Source: Salinimicrobium catena
GTDB lineage: Bacteria > Bacteroidota > Bacteroidia > Flavobacteriales > Flavobacteriaceae
NCBI RefSeq assembly: GCF_900102915.1
Contig: NZ_FNGG01000002.1
Span: 585,097-649,096, forward strand
Reading direction: 5' to 3'
Length of the DNA stretch: 64,000 nt
Positions 10,446 to 18,804 of this stretch are shown here, in pieces (the first letter of the stretch is position 1; every line of letters begins with the position of its first letter). The notes under the pieces were generated by a model that was not told the origin of the DNA, did not search any database, and saw nothing but the letters and a program-made list of their open reading frames with translations. A program made the translations under genes and the position numbers.

Positions 10446-11501
10446 ATGAAAGAAGTAAAAGCCTATGCAGCCCATGCTGCGGAAAAAGAACTGGAACCAT
10501 TAAATATCAAGCGCCGTTTACCGGGGCCGGAAGATGTTGAGATCGAGATCCTGTACTGCGGTATTTGTCATTCAGACATACATACCGCCCGCAATGAGTG
10601 GGGCGGAACGCAGTATCCTGTTGTTCCCGGCCATGAGATCGTGGGAAAGGTAACCGGCCTTGGCAGTGAAGTAACCAAATACAAAGAAGGAGACACCGTG
10701 GGTGTTGGCTGTTTTGTGGATTCCTGCGGTCATTGCGAAAACTGTGAAGAGCACCAGGAACAATATTGCTTAAATGGTCCTACAGCCACTTATAATTCGC
10801 CTTCAAGGCTGGACAAAGATGTGATCACCTATGGCGGGTATTCCACTCATATTGTGGTCAAAGAGGATTTTGTTCTGAAGATCTCAGACAAACTGCCGTT
10901 GAACGCGGTTGCACCTTTATTATGCGCAGGAATCACTACTTATTCCCCTTTGCGTAACTGGAACGTAAAAAAAGGCGACAAAGTTGGTGTGGTAGGCCTG
11001 GGAGGCCTGGGACATATGGCCGTAAAACTGGCTTCTTCCATGGGAGCTGAAGTCACCATGCTCAGCCGCTCTCCCGAAAAGGAAAAAGACGCATCAGATC
11101 TGGGTGCGGCCCATTTTGAACTTACCACAAATGAAGAAACTTTGAAACGCCTTGCGGGCAGCTTCGACCTGATCATAGATACAGTATCTGCTCAGCACGA
11201 TTACAATCAATATTTGGCCCTGCTGAAAACCAACGGAGTCATGGTACTGTTAGGCGTACCCCCTAAACCTTCTGAAGTGCAGGCAGGCCAGCTGATCATG
11301 AAAAGAAGAAGCCTGGTAGGTTCTTTGGTAGGTGGTATCAAAGAGACCCAGGAGATGCTCGATTATTGTGCCGAACACGGAATAGTTTCAGAAGTGGAAA
11401 TGATCAATATTGACCAGATCAATGAGGCTTATGAACGCACCCTTAAATCAGACGTGAGATATCGCTTTGTAATTGACATGAAGTCGCTAAAAGAAGAATA
11501 A
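10446..11501 (+). CDS. Zinc-dependent NAD(P) alcohol dehydrogenase (cinnamyl/YahK-like)
   Basis: A 351-aa medium-chain dehydrogenase/reductase. Catalytic zinc ligands lie in CGICHSDIH and GHEIVGKV; the structural zinc cysteines are in the CGHCENCEEHQEQYC loop; the Rossmann motif is VGLGGLGHMAVK. The layout matches the broad-range aldehyde reductase/cinnamyl alcohol dehydrogenase group (E. coli YahK), so it probably reduces reactive aldehydes using NADPH. It starts 11 bp after the LLM gene in the same operon. The true substrate is unknown. Confidence 0.88.
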   Translation: MKEVKAYAAHAAEKELEPLNIKRRLPGPEDVEIEILYCGICHSDIHTARNEWGGTQYPVVPGHEIVGKVTGLGSEVTKYKEGDTVGVGCFVDSCGHCENCEEHQEQYCLNGPTATYNSPSRLDKDVITYGGYSTHIVVKEDFVLKISDKLPLNAVAPLLCAGITTYSPLRNWNVKKGDKVGVVGLGGLGHMAVKLASSMGAEVTMLSRSPEKEKDASDLGAAHFELTTNEETLKRLAGSFDLIIDTVSAQHDYNQYLALLKTNGVMVLLGVPPKPSEVQAGQLIMKRRSLVGSLVGGIKETQEMLDYCAEHGIVSEVEMINIDQINEAYERTLKSDVRYRFVIDMKSLKEE

Positions 11502-11538
11502 ATTCATTAAATTTAATCCAAACACCAAACCAATAAAA

Positions 11539-11952
11539 ATGAAAAGAAAAGCTACCGCCGTTTGGCACGGAACATTAAAAGAAGGAAAAGGTCAATTATC
11601 AACTGCAAGTGGCGCACTTGAACAAACGCCATATACTTATAAAATGCGTTTTGAAGACGAAAAGGGTACCAATCCCGAAGAATTGGTTGGCGCAGCCCAT
11701 TCGGGATGTTTTACCATGCAGCTCTCCGCCTACCTGGGAGAAAAAGGTCATAATCCGGTGGAACTTGAAACTCATGCCGAAGTAACCCTTGAAAGCGGCA
11801 CCGTGACCAGTTCCCATCTCACCTTAAAAGCCAAAGTCCCGGGCATTGATCGCGACCAGTTCCATGAACTGGTGAACAAGGCCAAAGAGAACTGCCCTAT
11901 TTCAAAATTATTAAATGCTGATATTTCTGTGGACGCTACACTCAACGAGTAA
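11539..11952 (+). CDS. OsmC/Ohr-family peroxidase-like protein
   Basis: A 137-aa OsmC-family protein. These reduce organic hydroperoxides with a cysteine pair, visible here as C57 (in AHSGCFTM) and C119 (in ENCPISKLL); R37 and E48 match the conserved supporting residues. OsmC is induced by osmotic stress in other bacteria, and the gene sits at the end of a trehalose/glucan operon, which fits osmoprotection. It follows the dehydrogenase by 37 bp and is followed by a strong terminator. Confidence 0.9.
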   Translation: MKRKATAVWHGTLKEGKGQLSTASGALEQTPYTYKMRFEDEKGTNPEELVGAAHSGCFTMQLSAYLGEKGHNPVELETHAEVTLESGTVTSSHLTLKAKVPGIDRDQFHELVNKAKENCPISKLLNADISVDATLNE

Positions 11953-11978
11953 TAGAAGTAGACACCAGAAAAGATAGA

Positions 11979-12007
11979 CGGGAGCTTCATTAGGCTCCCG
12001 TTTTTTT
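11979..12007 (+). terminator. Intrinsic terminator closing the glgE operon
   Basis: A 7-bp stem (CGGGAGC at 11979-11985 with GCTCCCG at 11994-12000) is followed directly by seven T. It ends the glgE-to-osmC run and abuts the stop codon of the convergent ftsH. Confidence 0.9.
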
Positions 12008-13922
12008 ATGCGGTGACCCGCTCTCCCAGAATTTCTTTGATTTCCTCTTTTTGCAAGGTCTCTTTTTCCATTAACCGGGCGGCCAGGTTTTCCACCCTTT
12101 CCCTGTGTGTAGTAAGGATCTCTTTAGAAGTTGCAAAAGCCTTGTCTATTATAGCCTGCACTTCTTCATCTATCTTTTCAGCCGTTTTCTCGCTGTAGGG
12201 TTTATGAAGGGATTGCCGCAGTTTTCCGGTAGAATCGTAGAAACTCAGGTTCCGAAGCACATCGCTCAATCCGTAGTTCATCACCATGCTGTAAGCTTGT
12301 TTGGTCGCCTTTTCAAGATCATCTACGGCATTGGAGGAGATCTCTTCAAAAAAGATCTCTTCTGCAGCCCGTCCGCCCAAGGCTGTGCACAGCGCGTCAA
12401 AAAATTCAGATTTGGTGACTATCTGATGCTCTTCGGGTAAATACCATGCAGAACCCAAAGATTTCCCCCTGGGTATGATAGAAACTTTATGCACCGGCTG
12501 CGCGTGTTTCAGGAACCAGGAAGTGGTGACATGACCTGCTTCGTGAAAAGCGATCCTCTTTTTCTCTTCAGGAGAGATGATCTTACTCCTTTTTTCCATA
12601 CCTCCTATCACCCTGTCTATAGCGTCCAGGAAATCCTGTTTTTGGATCAATTCTTTCTGCCGGTGTGTCGCGATAAGAGCAGCTTCATTACAGATATTGG
12701 CAATATCTGCCCCGGAGAATCCGGGAGTTTGGGCTGCCAGCATGCCAACGTCCACATCAGCATCCAAAGCCAGGGGCTTCATGTGCACTTCAAAAATGGC
12801 CTTTCTTTCAGTCTGGTTAGGTAACTCCAGCTGAATATGTCTGTCAAACCTTCCCGGCCTTAACAAAGCGGGGTCGAGTATATCACCCCGGTTGGTGGCA
12901 GCGAGCACGATCACTCCCGTGTTAGTACCAAAACCGTCCAGCTCAGCCAGCAGCTGGTTCAACGTACTGTCGCGTTCATCGCTCTCGTGGAAGACAGAGG
13001 TACCGCTGCGGGCTCGTCCAATGGTATCGATCTCATCAATGAAGATAATGCTTGGCGTCTGTGCTTTAGCTTTTTTGAAGAGGTCTCTTACCCGGGCCGC
13101 GCCCACCCCCACGAACATTTCAATGAACTCAGAACCTGAAAGGGAGAAAAACGGAACTCCTGCTTCGCCTGCAACAGCCTTGGCTAAAAGCGTCTTTCCT
13201 GTTCCGGGAGGTCCTAAAAGGAGAATTCCTTTGGGGATCTTTGCCCCCAGTTTCTAGTATTTGTCTGGTGCCTTTAAAAAGTTGACCAGCTCAAAGATCT
13301 CCTCTTTGGCTTCTTCTAGTCCGGCGACGTCTTTAAAGGTCACCTGGCTCTGCTCACCCTGCTCCAGCACCCGGGCTTTGGTCTGCCCGAATTTCATCAT
13401 GGAAGAATCCCCGCTCATCCTGGAAGACATTCTCCTTATCAAAAAGAGCCAGAATAAGATAATAAGGGCAAGAGGAAGTAGCCAGGAAAAGATCTCCCAC
13501 CCCCAATTTTCCCTCGTGCTGTAAGTAACATTTACCGGTTCAATTGCGGCTGTTTCCATGACTTTTTCCAGTTGGGCATGGAAGACTTCCACAGAACCAA
13601 TATTGAAGAAGTACTGTGGACCTGTAGCCTGCTGCTGACTTTCGAAAAGGCTTTTTGTATCTTCCTCTTCGGAAGCTTCCTCCACCGGCATTTTCAGGTA
13701 AACCTCTACCCTCTGATTGTTCACCACATCAAGCCTATCCACCTGCCCTTTCACCAGGAGTTCTTGCTCAAACTCGTTCCAGGAGATCTCAGGAATGGCA
13801 GGTTGCCGGTTAAATAACCATAACCAAACGAAGGTTCCGAAGAAGATAATGTATAACCAGCCCAGATGCGGCCTCCTCGCAGGAGGAGTAGACTTTGGTG
13901 TATTATTCTGGTCAAGAGGCAT
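12006..13922 (-). pseudogene. ftsH: ATP-dependent zinc metalloprotease FtsH interrupted by an in-frame amber codon
   Basis: Read through the stop, this is a 638-residue FtsH: short cytoplasmic tail, TM1 (about 20-40), extracytoplasmic domain, TM2 (about 145-165), AAA module with Walker A GPPGTGKT (244 is its Thr), Walker B IIFIDEID, and zinc site HEAGH (460-464). Codon 223 (plus positions 13254-13256) is TAG between DKY and KLGAKIPKG, where FtsH proteins usually have an amino acid such as Gln; CAG to TAG is a single change. The frame is intact on both sides. The first Met after the stop (13118) lies beyond Walker A, so internal initiation would not give a working ATPase. It may be a recent null allele, a sequencing error, or a read-through case. 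Confidence 0.85.
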
Positions 13923-13985
13923 GGTAATTCAATTACGGCTCCTTACAAATATCACCTACTTCAGACTATTTTTAAATGATATTGA

Positions 13986-15026
13986 TCATTCAGAAATCCG
14001 CAAAACTTTGGCACCTTTTATCTTACCCCCTTTAAGTTCCAGTAAGGCTTCATTTGCTTTTTCCAATGAAAATTCCTGATACTCGGGTTTTATTCCTGCC
14101 CCGGCTGCCAATTGAAGAAACTCTTTCACATCGTTAGCTGTAACGTTTGCCACACTTTGAATTTGCTTCTCAAGCCACAGGTGCTGTGGATAATCAAGCT
14201 GTAAAAGGGAGTTTCTGTCCTTTACCTCTTTTCTAATGGCATTGATCACCAGTTTTCCACCCTTTTCAAGGTTGCCCAAAGCTTGTACCATGGGTTCCCA
14301 GGCAGGAGTGGTATCAATGATCTTGTGCATTCTTTCGGGAGAAATATCTGAAATTCCTCCTGCCCAATCAGCTCCCAGTTGAAGGGCGAATTTTCGCTCT
14401 TTTTCACTGCGGGTGAAAACATAAACCGGGGAATCAGGATAGCGGGCTTTGACCATTTTGAAGACCAGGTGGGCAGAGGCTCCGAAACCGGTAAGTCCGA
14501 GATTCTCTCCATTTTTAAGTCCCGAAATTAGGATGGAGCGGTAACCAATGGCACCCGCGCAAAGCAGGGGTGCTGCCTGGGCATCTGAGAAAGCATAAGG
14601 GATCAAATGAACATATTTCGCCGAAGCTGTCATATATTCGGCGTAACCTCCATGTGCGTCCCTTCCCGTCGCCTTAAAATCATCACATAAATTCTCCCTG
14701 CCCTCCCTGCAAAAACGGCATTTTCCGCAGGCGGAAAAGATCCAGGCCACTCCCACTCTTTTTCCAAGTTCACTCTCATCTACCCCTTTTCCTGTCTTTA
14801 TGATCTTTCCTACCGCCTGGTGCCCAGGAACAATGGGATAGAAAGCAGGCGCGGTCCTGCCTTCGATCTCATCCAGTTCAGTGTGGCAGACACCGCACAC
14901 TTTGACCTTTATCAAAACCTCTCCCTCTCCCGGTTCCGGAACCGGAAGCTCTGCCAATCGTAGCGGCTCCCCGCACTTCTCCAGGTCTTTAACCCCGTCC
15001 AACACCATAGCTTTCATCAGCTCCAT
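13986..15026 (-). CDS. Zinc-dependent alcohol dehydrogenase
   Basis: A 346-aa medium-chain zinc dehydrogenase. The catalytic zinc motif is CGVCHTELDEIEG with GHQAVGKI, the structural zinc cysteines are in CGKCRFCREGRENLC, and the nucleotide-binding motif is LTGFGASAH, in which the usual Gly-rich turn is slightly altered. The chosen ATG (15024-15026) lies one base after the stop of the proline-rich small protein; an ATG six codons upstream would overlap it. The tight spacing implies one transcript with the PEBP gene and the small protein. The substrate is unknown. Confidence 0.87.
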   Translation of the reverse strand: MELMKAMVLDGVKDLEKCGEPLRLAELPVPEPGEGEVLIKVKVCGVCHTELDEIEGRTAPAFYPIVPGHQAVGKIIKTGKGVDESELGKRVGVAWIFSACGKCRFCREGRENLCDDFKATGRDAHGGYAEYMTASAKYVHLIPYAFSDAQAAPLLCAGAIGYRSILISGLKNGENLGLTGFGASAHLVFKMVKARYPDSPVYVFTRSEKERKFALQLGADWAGGISDISPERMHKIIDTTPAWEPMVQALGNLEKGGKLVINAIRKEVKDRNSLLQLDYPQHLWLEKQIQSVANVTANDVKEFLQLAAGAGIKPEYQEFSLEKANEALLELKGGKIKGAKVLRISE

Positions 15027-15027
15027 T

Positions 15028-15213
15028 TTACAGCGGATTTTCATTCGGAATTTCTGGGTCGGGTGGCCCCGGGATCTCGGGTCCTATAGGCTCCGGATCC
15101 TCCGGCACAGGATCAGGCTGCTTTTCCGGAGGAACCGTGGTGGGTGGTTCTTCGGGCATTGTGAACGGAGGTTCGCGAGGCGGGTCTTTTGGTTGTTGGT
15201 CTAGCTTTTTCAT
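15028..15213 (-). CDS. Small proline/glutamate-rich protein
   Basis: A 61-aa protein of unknown function. After MKKLDQQPKDPP it is almost entirely Pro, Glu, Asp and Gly, ending in NENPL, with no signal peptide or membrane segment. It is translated in a compact context: 3 bp after the PEBP gene stop and 1 bp before the dehydrogenase ATG. The low-complexity composition precludes a family call. It may be an extended linker-like or polyproline peptide; being a chance frame is less likely given the exact fit between neighbours. Confidence 0.6.
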   Translation of the reverse strand: MKKLDQQPKDPPREPPFTMPEEPPTTVPPEKQPDPVPEDPEPIGPEIPGPPDPEIPNENPL

Positions 15214-15216
15214 CTT

Positions 15217-15660
15217 CTATTTTTTACTGTAAAGGCACATGATCTCTCCACGGCCCAGGATCTTACCGGTCATCGCCTTTTCCAGAGCCTCTTTTTCGGT
15301 ATCAGCTCCCAGGTCAAGCCGGGAATCAAGCGCATAAATTTTGAAAAAGTAGCGGTGGGTCCCTGAAGGCGGGCAGGGTCCGCCATAATGGTGTTTATGA
15401 AATGAATTTTTTCCTTCAGTTCCGGGAATACTGTCTTCCTGTATTTCACCGGCGGGAGGAATGTTCCAGACCAGCCAATGGTCCCAGGTACCCATCGGGG
15501 CATCGGGATCTTCAACGATGAGTGTCAGGCTCTGGGTCTTGTCCGGGAGTTTTCCTATCGTCAGGGGCGGGTTCACATCTTCCCCGTCACAGGTGTACCT
15601 GGAAGGGATCTCGTCACCCGCAGAAAATACTTTGCTGCTCAAATTAATTGTTGCCACCAT
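15217..15660 (-). CDS. YbhB/YbcL-family phosphatidylethanolamine-binding-like protein
   Basis: A 147-aa member of the PEBP/Raf-kinase-inhibitor-like family. Diagnostic motifs are RYTCDGEDVNPPL, VEDPDAPMGTWDHWLVWNIP and the GPCPPSGTHRYFFKIYALD stretch that builds the anion-binding pocket. Its length matches bacterial YbhB. There is no signal peptide, so it is cytoplasmic. The role of bacterial members is poorly known. It heads a three-gene group with the proline-rich protein and a zinc dehydrogenase. Confidence 0.9.
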   Translation of the reverse strand: MVATINLSSKVFSAGDEIPSRYTCDGEDVNPPLTIGKLPDKTQSLTLIVEDPDAPMGTWDHWLVWNIPPAGEIQEDSIPGTEGKNSFHKHHYGGPCPPSGTHRYFFKIYALDSRLDLGADTEKEALEKAMTGKILGRGEIMCLYSKK

Positions 15661-15752
15661 AACCTCTCAATTATATTAATAACATGAGAAAATTAGCTCT
15701 TAACGAACAGAATTTCAATGAGTTTTGTCATCCTATATGGAATACGGTTATT

Positions 15753-16787
15753 TCAGTCCAAAAGATCTGCGTAGAGTTTGGAAAGTTTCAGGCAACGATC
15801 TGTTCTTATCCTCCATTTGAGTTCCTCCCTGTACCTCGCTTCCCGCAAGTGCCAAATGGCAAATTTCGCCCTAAGAAACGCCTGCCTGCTTTTGTAATAA
15901 TTCTTTAATGCCTGCGGAACTTTGTCCCCGCTGTGCCTTTGATAAATTTTAAAAAAGAGCTCTCCCGTCTGCGCACTACCCAGCAGTTCGCATTCGGTGG
16001 CCAAAAAAGCGAGTTCTTCAGCTATGTCCTGTATCCGCAGATCCCGGTTGAATTCAAGGCGGTCAATGATCACCGGTTCCTCATCCAGACAAATGTGTTC
16101 GGGTTTTAGGTCACCATGCGTTTCAACGATCACACCTCTATTTATCCTTTTGCTGAAAAGAGCCTTGTGCTCCCGAAGAAATTTCATCTGTTTGTCGAAG
16201 ATCCTGGTGAGCAGTTCCCGGGATAGACCAAATTGCGGATCTTGAAGTTCCTCATAGATGGCTGTGGTCTTCTTTTCCAGTCTCAACAGGTAATCCTCAG
16301 GTTCAAATAAGATCGCTTCTCTGGACTCATAAAATGAGACCAGCTTCTTCGCGGCTTTTGATAGTAGGTTCTTATCTACCTGCTTTGTCTTTAGAACATG
16401 ATTCAGCAGCTTATTTTCATCAAGCCGTTTCATCTTCACCAGCCAGTCCACCGGTTTCCCCCTGCGGTCAAGATTTAGCTTTCCGAATTTGTCCAGACTC
16501 AATGGCAAGACCTCCAGGTAAACCTCTTTTGCCAGTTCTCTGTTAAGCCTTAGTTCCTCCAGGCAATTCCTGTGGCGGGCCTGCGGAGTAGAAAAATCTA
16601 TAGCGTCAAATTTGACCGGCTTCTTGAGCTTGAAGACCAAAGTAGGCGTAAGAAAGAGCAAAGACATGTGGGTCTCAATGACTTCAATGCTGTGTGGATT
16701 TTCCGGATATGTCTCGGGATCGCTCAAAAAAGCCACTTTTTTCGAGGTGCTCGTTGCTTCCAGAATGATCGTTTCGCTTTGTACCAT
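15753..16787 (-). CDS. Aminoglycoside-phosphotransferase-like (APH-fold) kinase
   Basis: A 344-aa protein resembling the kinase half of the two-domain COG2187 proteins (APH plus P-loop domain), without the C-terminal P-loop domain. The N-lobe contains LVFKLKKPVKF. The catalytic loop is HGDLKPEHICL (H224, D226), and the metal-binding segment IIDRLEFN follows. The usual Asn five residues after the catalytic Asp is His (H231). It lies 67 bp downstream of the FGase-like gene, fourth in the RimK-GCS2-FGase series on the same strand, so it may phosphorylate the product or an intermediate. The substrate is unknown. Confidence 0.75.
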   Translation of the reverse strand: MVQSETIILEATSTSKKVAFLSDPETYPENPHSIEVIETHMSLLFLTPTLVFKLKKPVKFDAIDFSTPQARHRNCLEELRLNRELAKEVYLEVLPLSLDKFGKLNLDRRGKPVDWLVKMKRLDENKLLNHVLKTKQVDKNLLSKAAKKLVSFYESREAILFEPEDYLLRLEKKTTAIYEELQDPQFGLSRELLTRIFDKQMKFLREHKALFSKRINRGVIVETHGDLKPEHICLDEEPVIIDRLEFNRDLRIQDIAEELAFLATECELLGSAQTGELFFKIYQRHSGDKVPQALKNYYKSRQAFLRAKFAIWHLREARYREELKWRIRTDRCLKLSKLYADLLD

Positions 16788-16854
16788 TCCTAAAATTAGG
16801 ATATCTCTAACGCCTTTTCAACGACCAATGTCATGAAAAATGAGAATCTTTCTT

Positions 16855-17538
16855 TTAATCCAAGAATTCGGTCACAGTCTTGTGAAAAATCTTTTTCATG
16901 CGCTCGGCAAAAAACCTTTTTTGGGAGTATTTCTGATTCACCTCTATTTCTATCCCTGTATAATGCTTCGGAAATTTCTTCCGAAGATAAGTAGTGAACC
17001 CATCCGCTTTTCCCAGGTAAGGATAATTGAACCGCACCCTGAGCTCAGGATCTTCCTTTACCAAAAACGCCTTAAGATCCCGGGAGATTTCCTTTTCAAA
17101 TGTTCGGGCAGGGTCATATAACAGCCCTACATCGGCATTTCTCTCTTTTCCATGAAGCCAGGGCGTAAAAGAATGGATGGAAAGATGCAGCACATTCTCC
17201 CCGGAAAGGATCAAACCTCTTATATTTTCTTCTACTTCATTTCGGTATGGGAAATAATAATTCTCGAGAATCTCCTTTTTTTCTTCGGAAGGCAATTCTT
17301 TAGTGAATTCTGAGAACAGCTGAGGATGGTGCAAAGATCTATTGAGCTCAACCAACAATCGGCTGATAGTGCTATATTTGGCAAACACTGCAAGCTCCTT
17401 TAGCTCGTTAAACAGCTGAAGAGCGCCAGGATCATAGCCTCTGTGAGAACCAAGCACTTCCCCGGCCGACCTGAACAGCGGCAAATATTTCGCCGGAACT
17501 TCGTTCCCGGCATGTTCGCAGGTGAGGATGAGTTTCAA
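16855..17538 (-). CDS. N-formylglutamate amidohydrolase (FGase)-like protein
   Basis: A 227-aa protein of the N-formylglutamate amidohydrolase superfamily. The metal-binding opening ILTCEHAGNEVP, the SHRGYDPGAL segment and VLHLSIHSFTPWLHGKERN are characteristic, as is the late GIEIEVNQKY. The superfamily hydrolyses N-acyl-glutamate-type or other amide bonds. No histidine-utilisation (hut) genes are nearby; instead it follows the GCS2-like ligase by 15 bp, so it probably works on an amide product of the neighbouring ligases, for trimming, recycling or editing. The exact reaction is unknown. Confidence 0.82.
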   Translation of the reverse strand: MKLILTCEHAGNEVPAKYLPLFRSAGEVLGSHRGYDPGALQLFNELKELAVFAKYSTISRLLVELNRSLHHPQLFSEFTKELPSEEKKEILENYYFPYRNEVEENIRGLILSGENVLHLSIHSFTPWLHGKERNADVGLLYDPARTFEKEISRDLKAFLVKEDPELRVRFNYPYLGKADGFTTYLRKKFPKHYTGIEIEVNQKYSQKRFFAERMKKIFHKTVTEFLD

Positions 17539-17553
17539 TCAGTATTTTGAGAT

Positions 17554-18804
17554 TTAGTTCTTCCTGAAGGTCGGCTCAACCGGAAGGTGTAAGAACATCC
17601 TGTTTTCCTGCAGGCAGCGGCCCAGTTCCATGTAAACTTCTCTGATCTTTTCTTCGGAAGGTTCTGGCCCCAGACTTCTCAGGATCCTGGTAGACAAGCT
17701 GCCCTGGTCAAGGATTACCTCGATGGCTTCCCGGTAATTTTCGCAAATATTTTCTTTTACCCGCAAGTAAAGCTTCTTCCAGATCTCTTTCACCACAACC
17801 GGCTTATGCAGATCGAACAGTGCCAGGTAGGGCAGATCGTTCACGATGCTATCCTCGGCATCTTTGACCACCTCGTCAAAGATCTCAAAAAGCTCATCTT
17901 CATGCCACTTTTTTTGATCTTCAAGAGACACCAGTTCTTCGCTCACCAGCACCTTAAGCACCTCTACGAGGAACACAGCTATGGCCACATCGGCTTTTGG
18001 GCATTCCTGAAGGTCAATGACCCTTATCTCTATCGCGTGTCTGTCAAACCTCGCTATCGCTCCCCTGGAATTTAAAAAATGGTGGTCCAGGATATTCTCC
18101 GTATCATAAGGTTTTATCGCCTCATTGATAGGTTTGAATATTTTTTCAAAGTAGTCCCCGCGGGAAAATACCTGCTCGGGGATCACTTTTCCGGTCATTT
18201 GCGGGATCTCCTTTTGGTTCGTTTTGTATACCTGCATTCTGGCATCCTTATAGCCGGTAAACTTGCCTTCAAAAACAGGAGAACTGGCGCACAAACCTGG
18301 TATTATTGGCAACAGCAATCGCACTGCGGCATGGAGCCGTTCAAATTCCTCATCATCGTAAAAAGGCAGATTGATGTGCATGCTCTGCACATTGCTCCAA
18401 CCGTGCCCACGGCAGTCAAAGATGCGGTGATACAGGGCGTAGATCTTACTGTAGCTGTGCTGCCATAGCTTCATATCCCTTTCAGGATTCATCAACGGGT
18501 GAGCGGCCGTTGGCAACAGTTCGGTATCAAGATCGGCGAGAAGCGCGTTCATCTCTCGCACGTTATCTGCGAAAAGGCTTCCAAGATGCTCCAGATCGGC
18601 AGTGGGACCATTGGTCTTCATCTCCACCACATGCGCCACCAGCTCGTTGCTCCACTCTATTGCCCCATTCTCCACGTCTGACGTCAAGGAGCCGTGTTTT
18701 TTAGTGAGCAACTGGTCTACAATAGGGTTCACAGAAAGATCAGCTTTACGCACCAGCATATATTCCAGTTCTATGCCGTAAACTTCAAATAAATGGTAGC
18801 TCAT
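17554..18804 (-). CDS. GCS2-type carboxylate-amine ligase (glutamate-cysteine ligase fold)
   Basis: A 416-aa protein of the GCS2 family, related to E. coli YbdK and plant-type gamma-glutamylcysteine ligases. The family opening is seen as EVYGIELEYMLV; RDMKLWQHSYSKIY, NVQSMHINLP and RFDRHAIEIRVIDLQECPKAD fit the substrate and ATP/Mg pocket. Such enzymes activate a carboxylate (often the glutamate side chain) with ATP and join it to an amine. Its ATG overlaps the RimK-like stop by 4 bp (ATGA), so the two ligases are translationally coupled. A role in ordinary glutathione synthesis is less likely given the partners. Confidence 0.87.
   Translation of the reverse strand: MSYHLFEVYGIELEYMLVRKADLSVNPIVDQLLTKKHGSLTSDVENGAIEWSNELVAHVVEMKTNGPTADLEHLGSLFADNVREMNALLADLDTELLPTAAHPLMNPERDMKLWQHSYSKIYALYHRIFDCRGHGWSNVQSMHINLPFYDDEEFERLHAAVRLLLPIIPGLCASSPVFEGKFTGYKDARMQVYKTNQKEIPQMTGKVIPEQVFSRGDYFEKIFKPINEAIKPYDTENILDHHFLNSRGAIARFDRHAIEIRVIDLQECPKADVAIAVFLVEVLKVLVSEELVSLEDQKKWHEDELFEIFDEVVKDAEDSIVNDLPYLALFDLHKPVVVKEIWKKLYLRVKENICENYREAIEVILDQGSLSTRILRSLGPEPSEEKIREVYMELGRCLQENRMFLHLPVEPTFRKN

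Noticed and set aside
13119-13253. FtsH as two separate genes (222 aa and 370 aa)
   Set aside because: The frame is continuous and the missing segment between the two encodes the intact Walker A; one interrupted gene is the simpler explanation.
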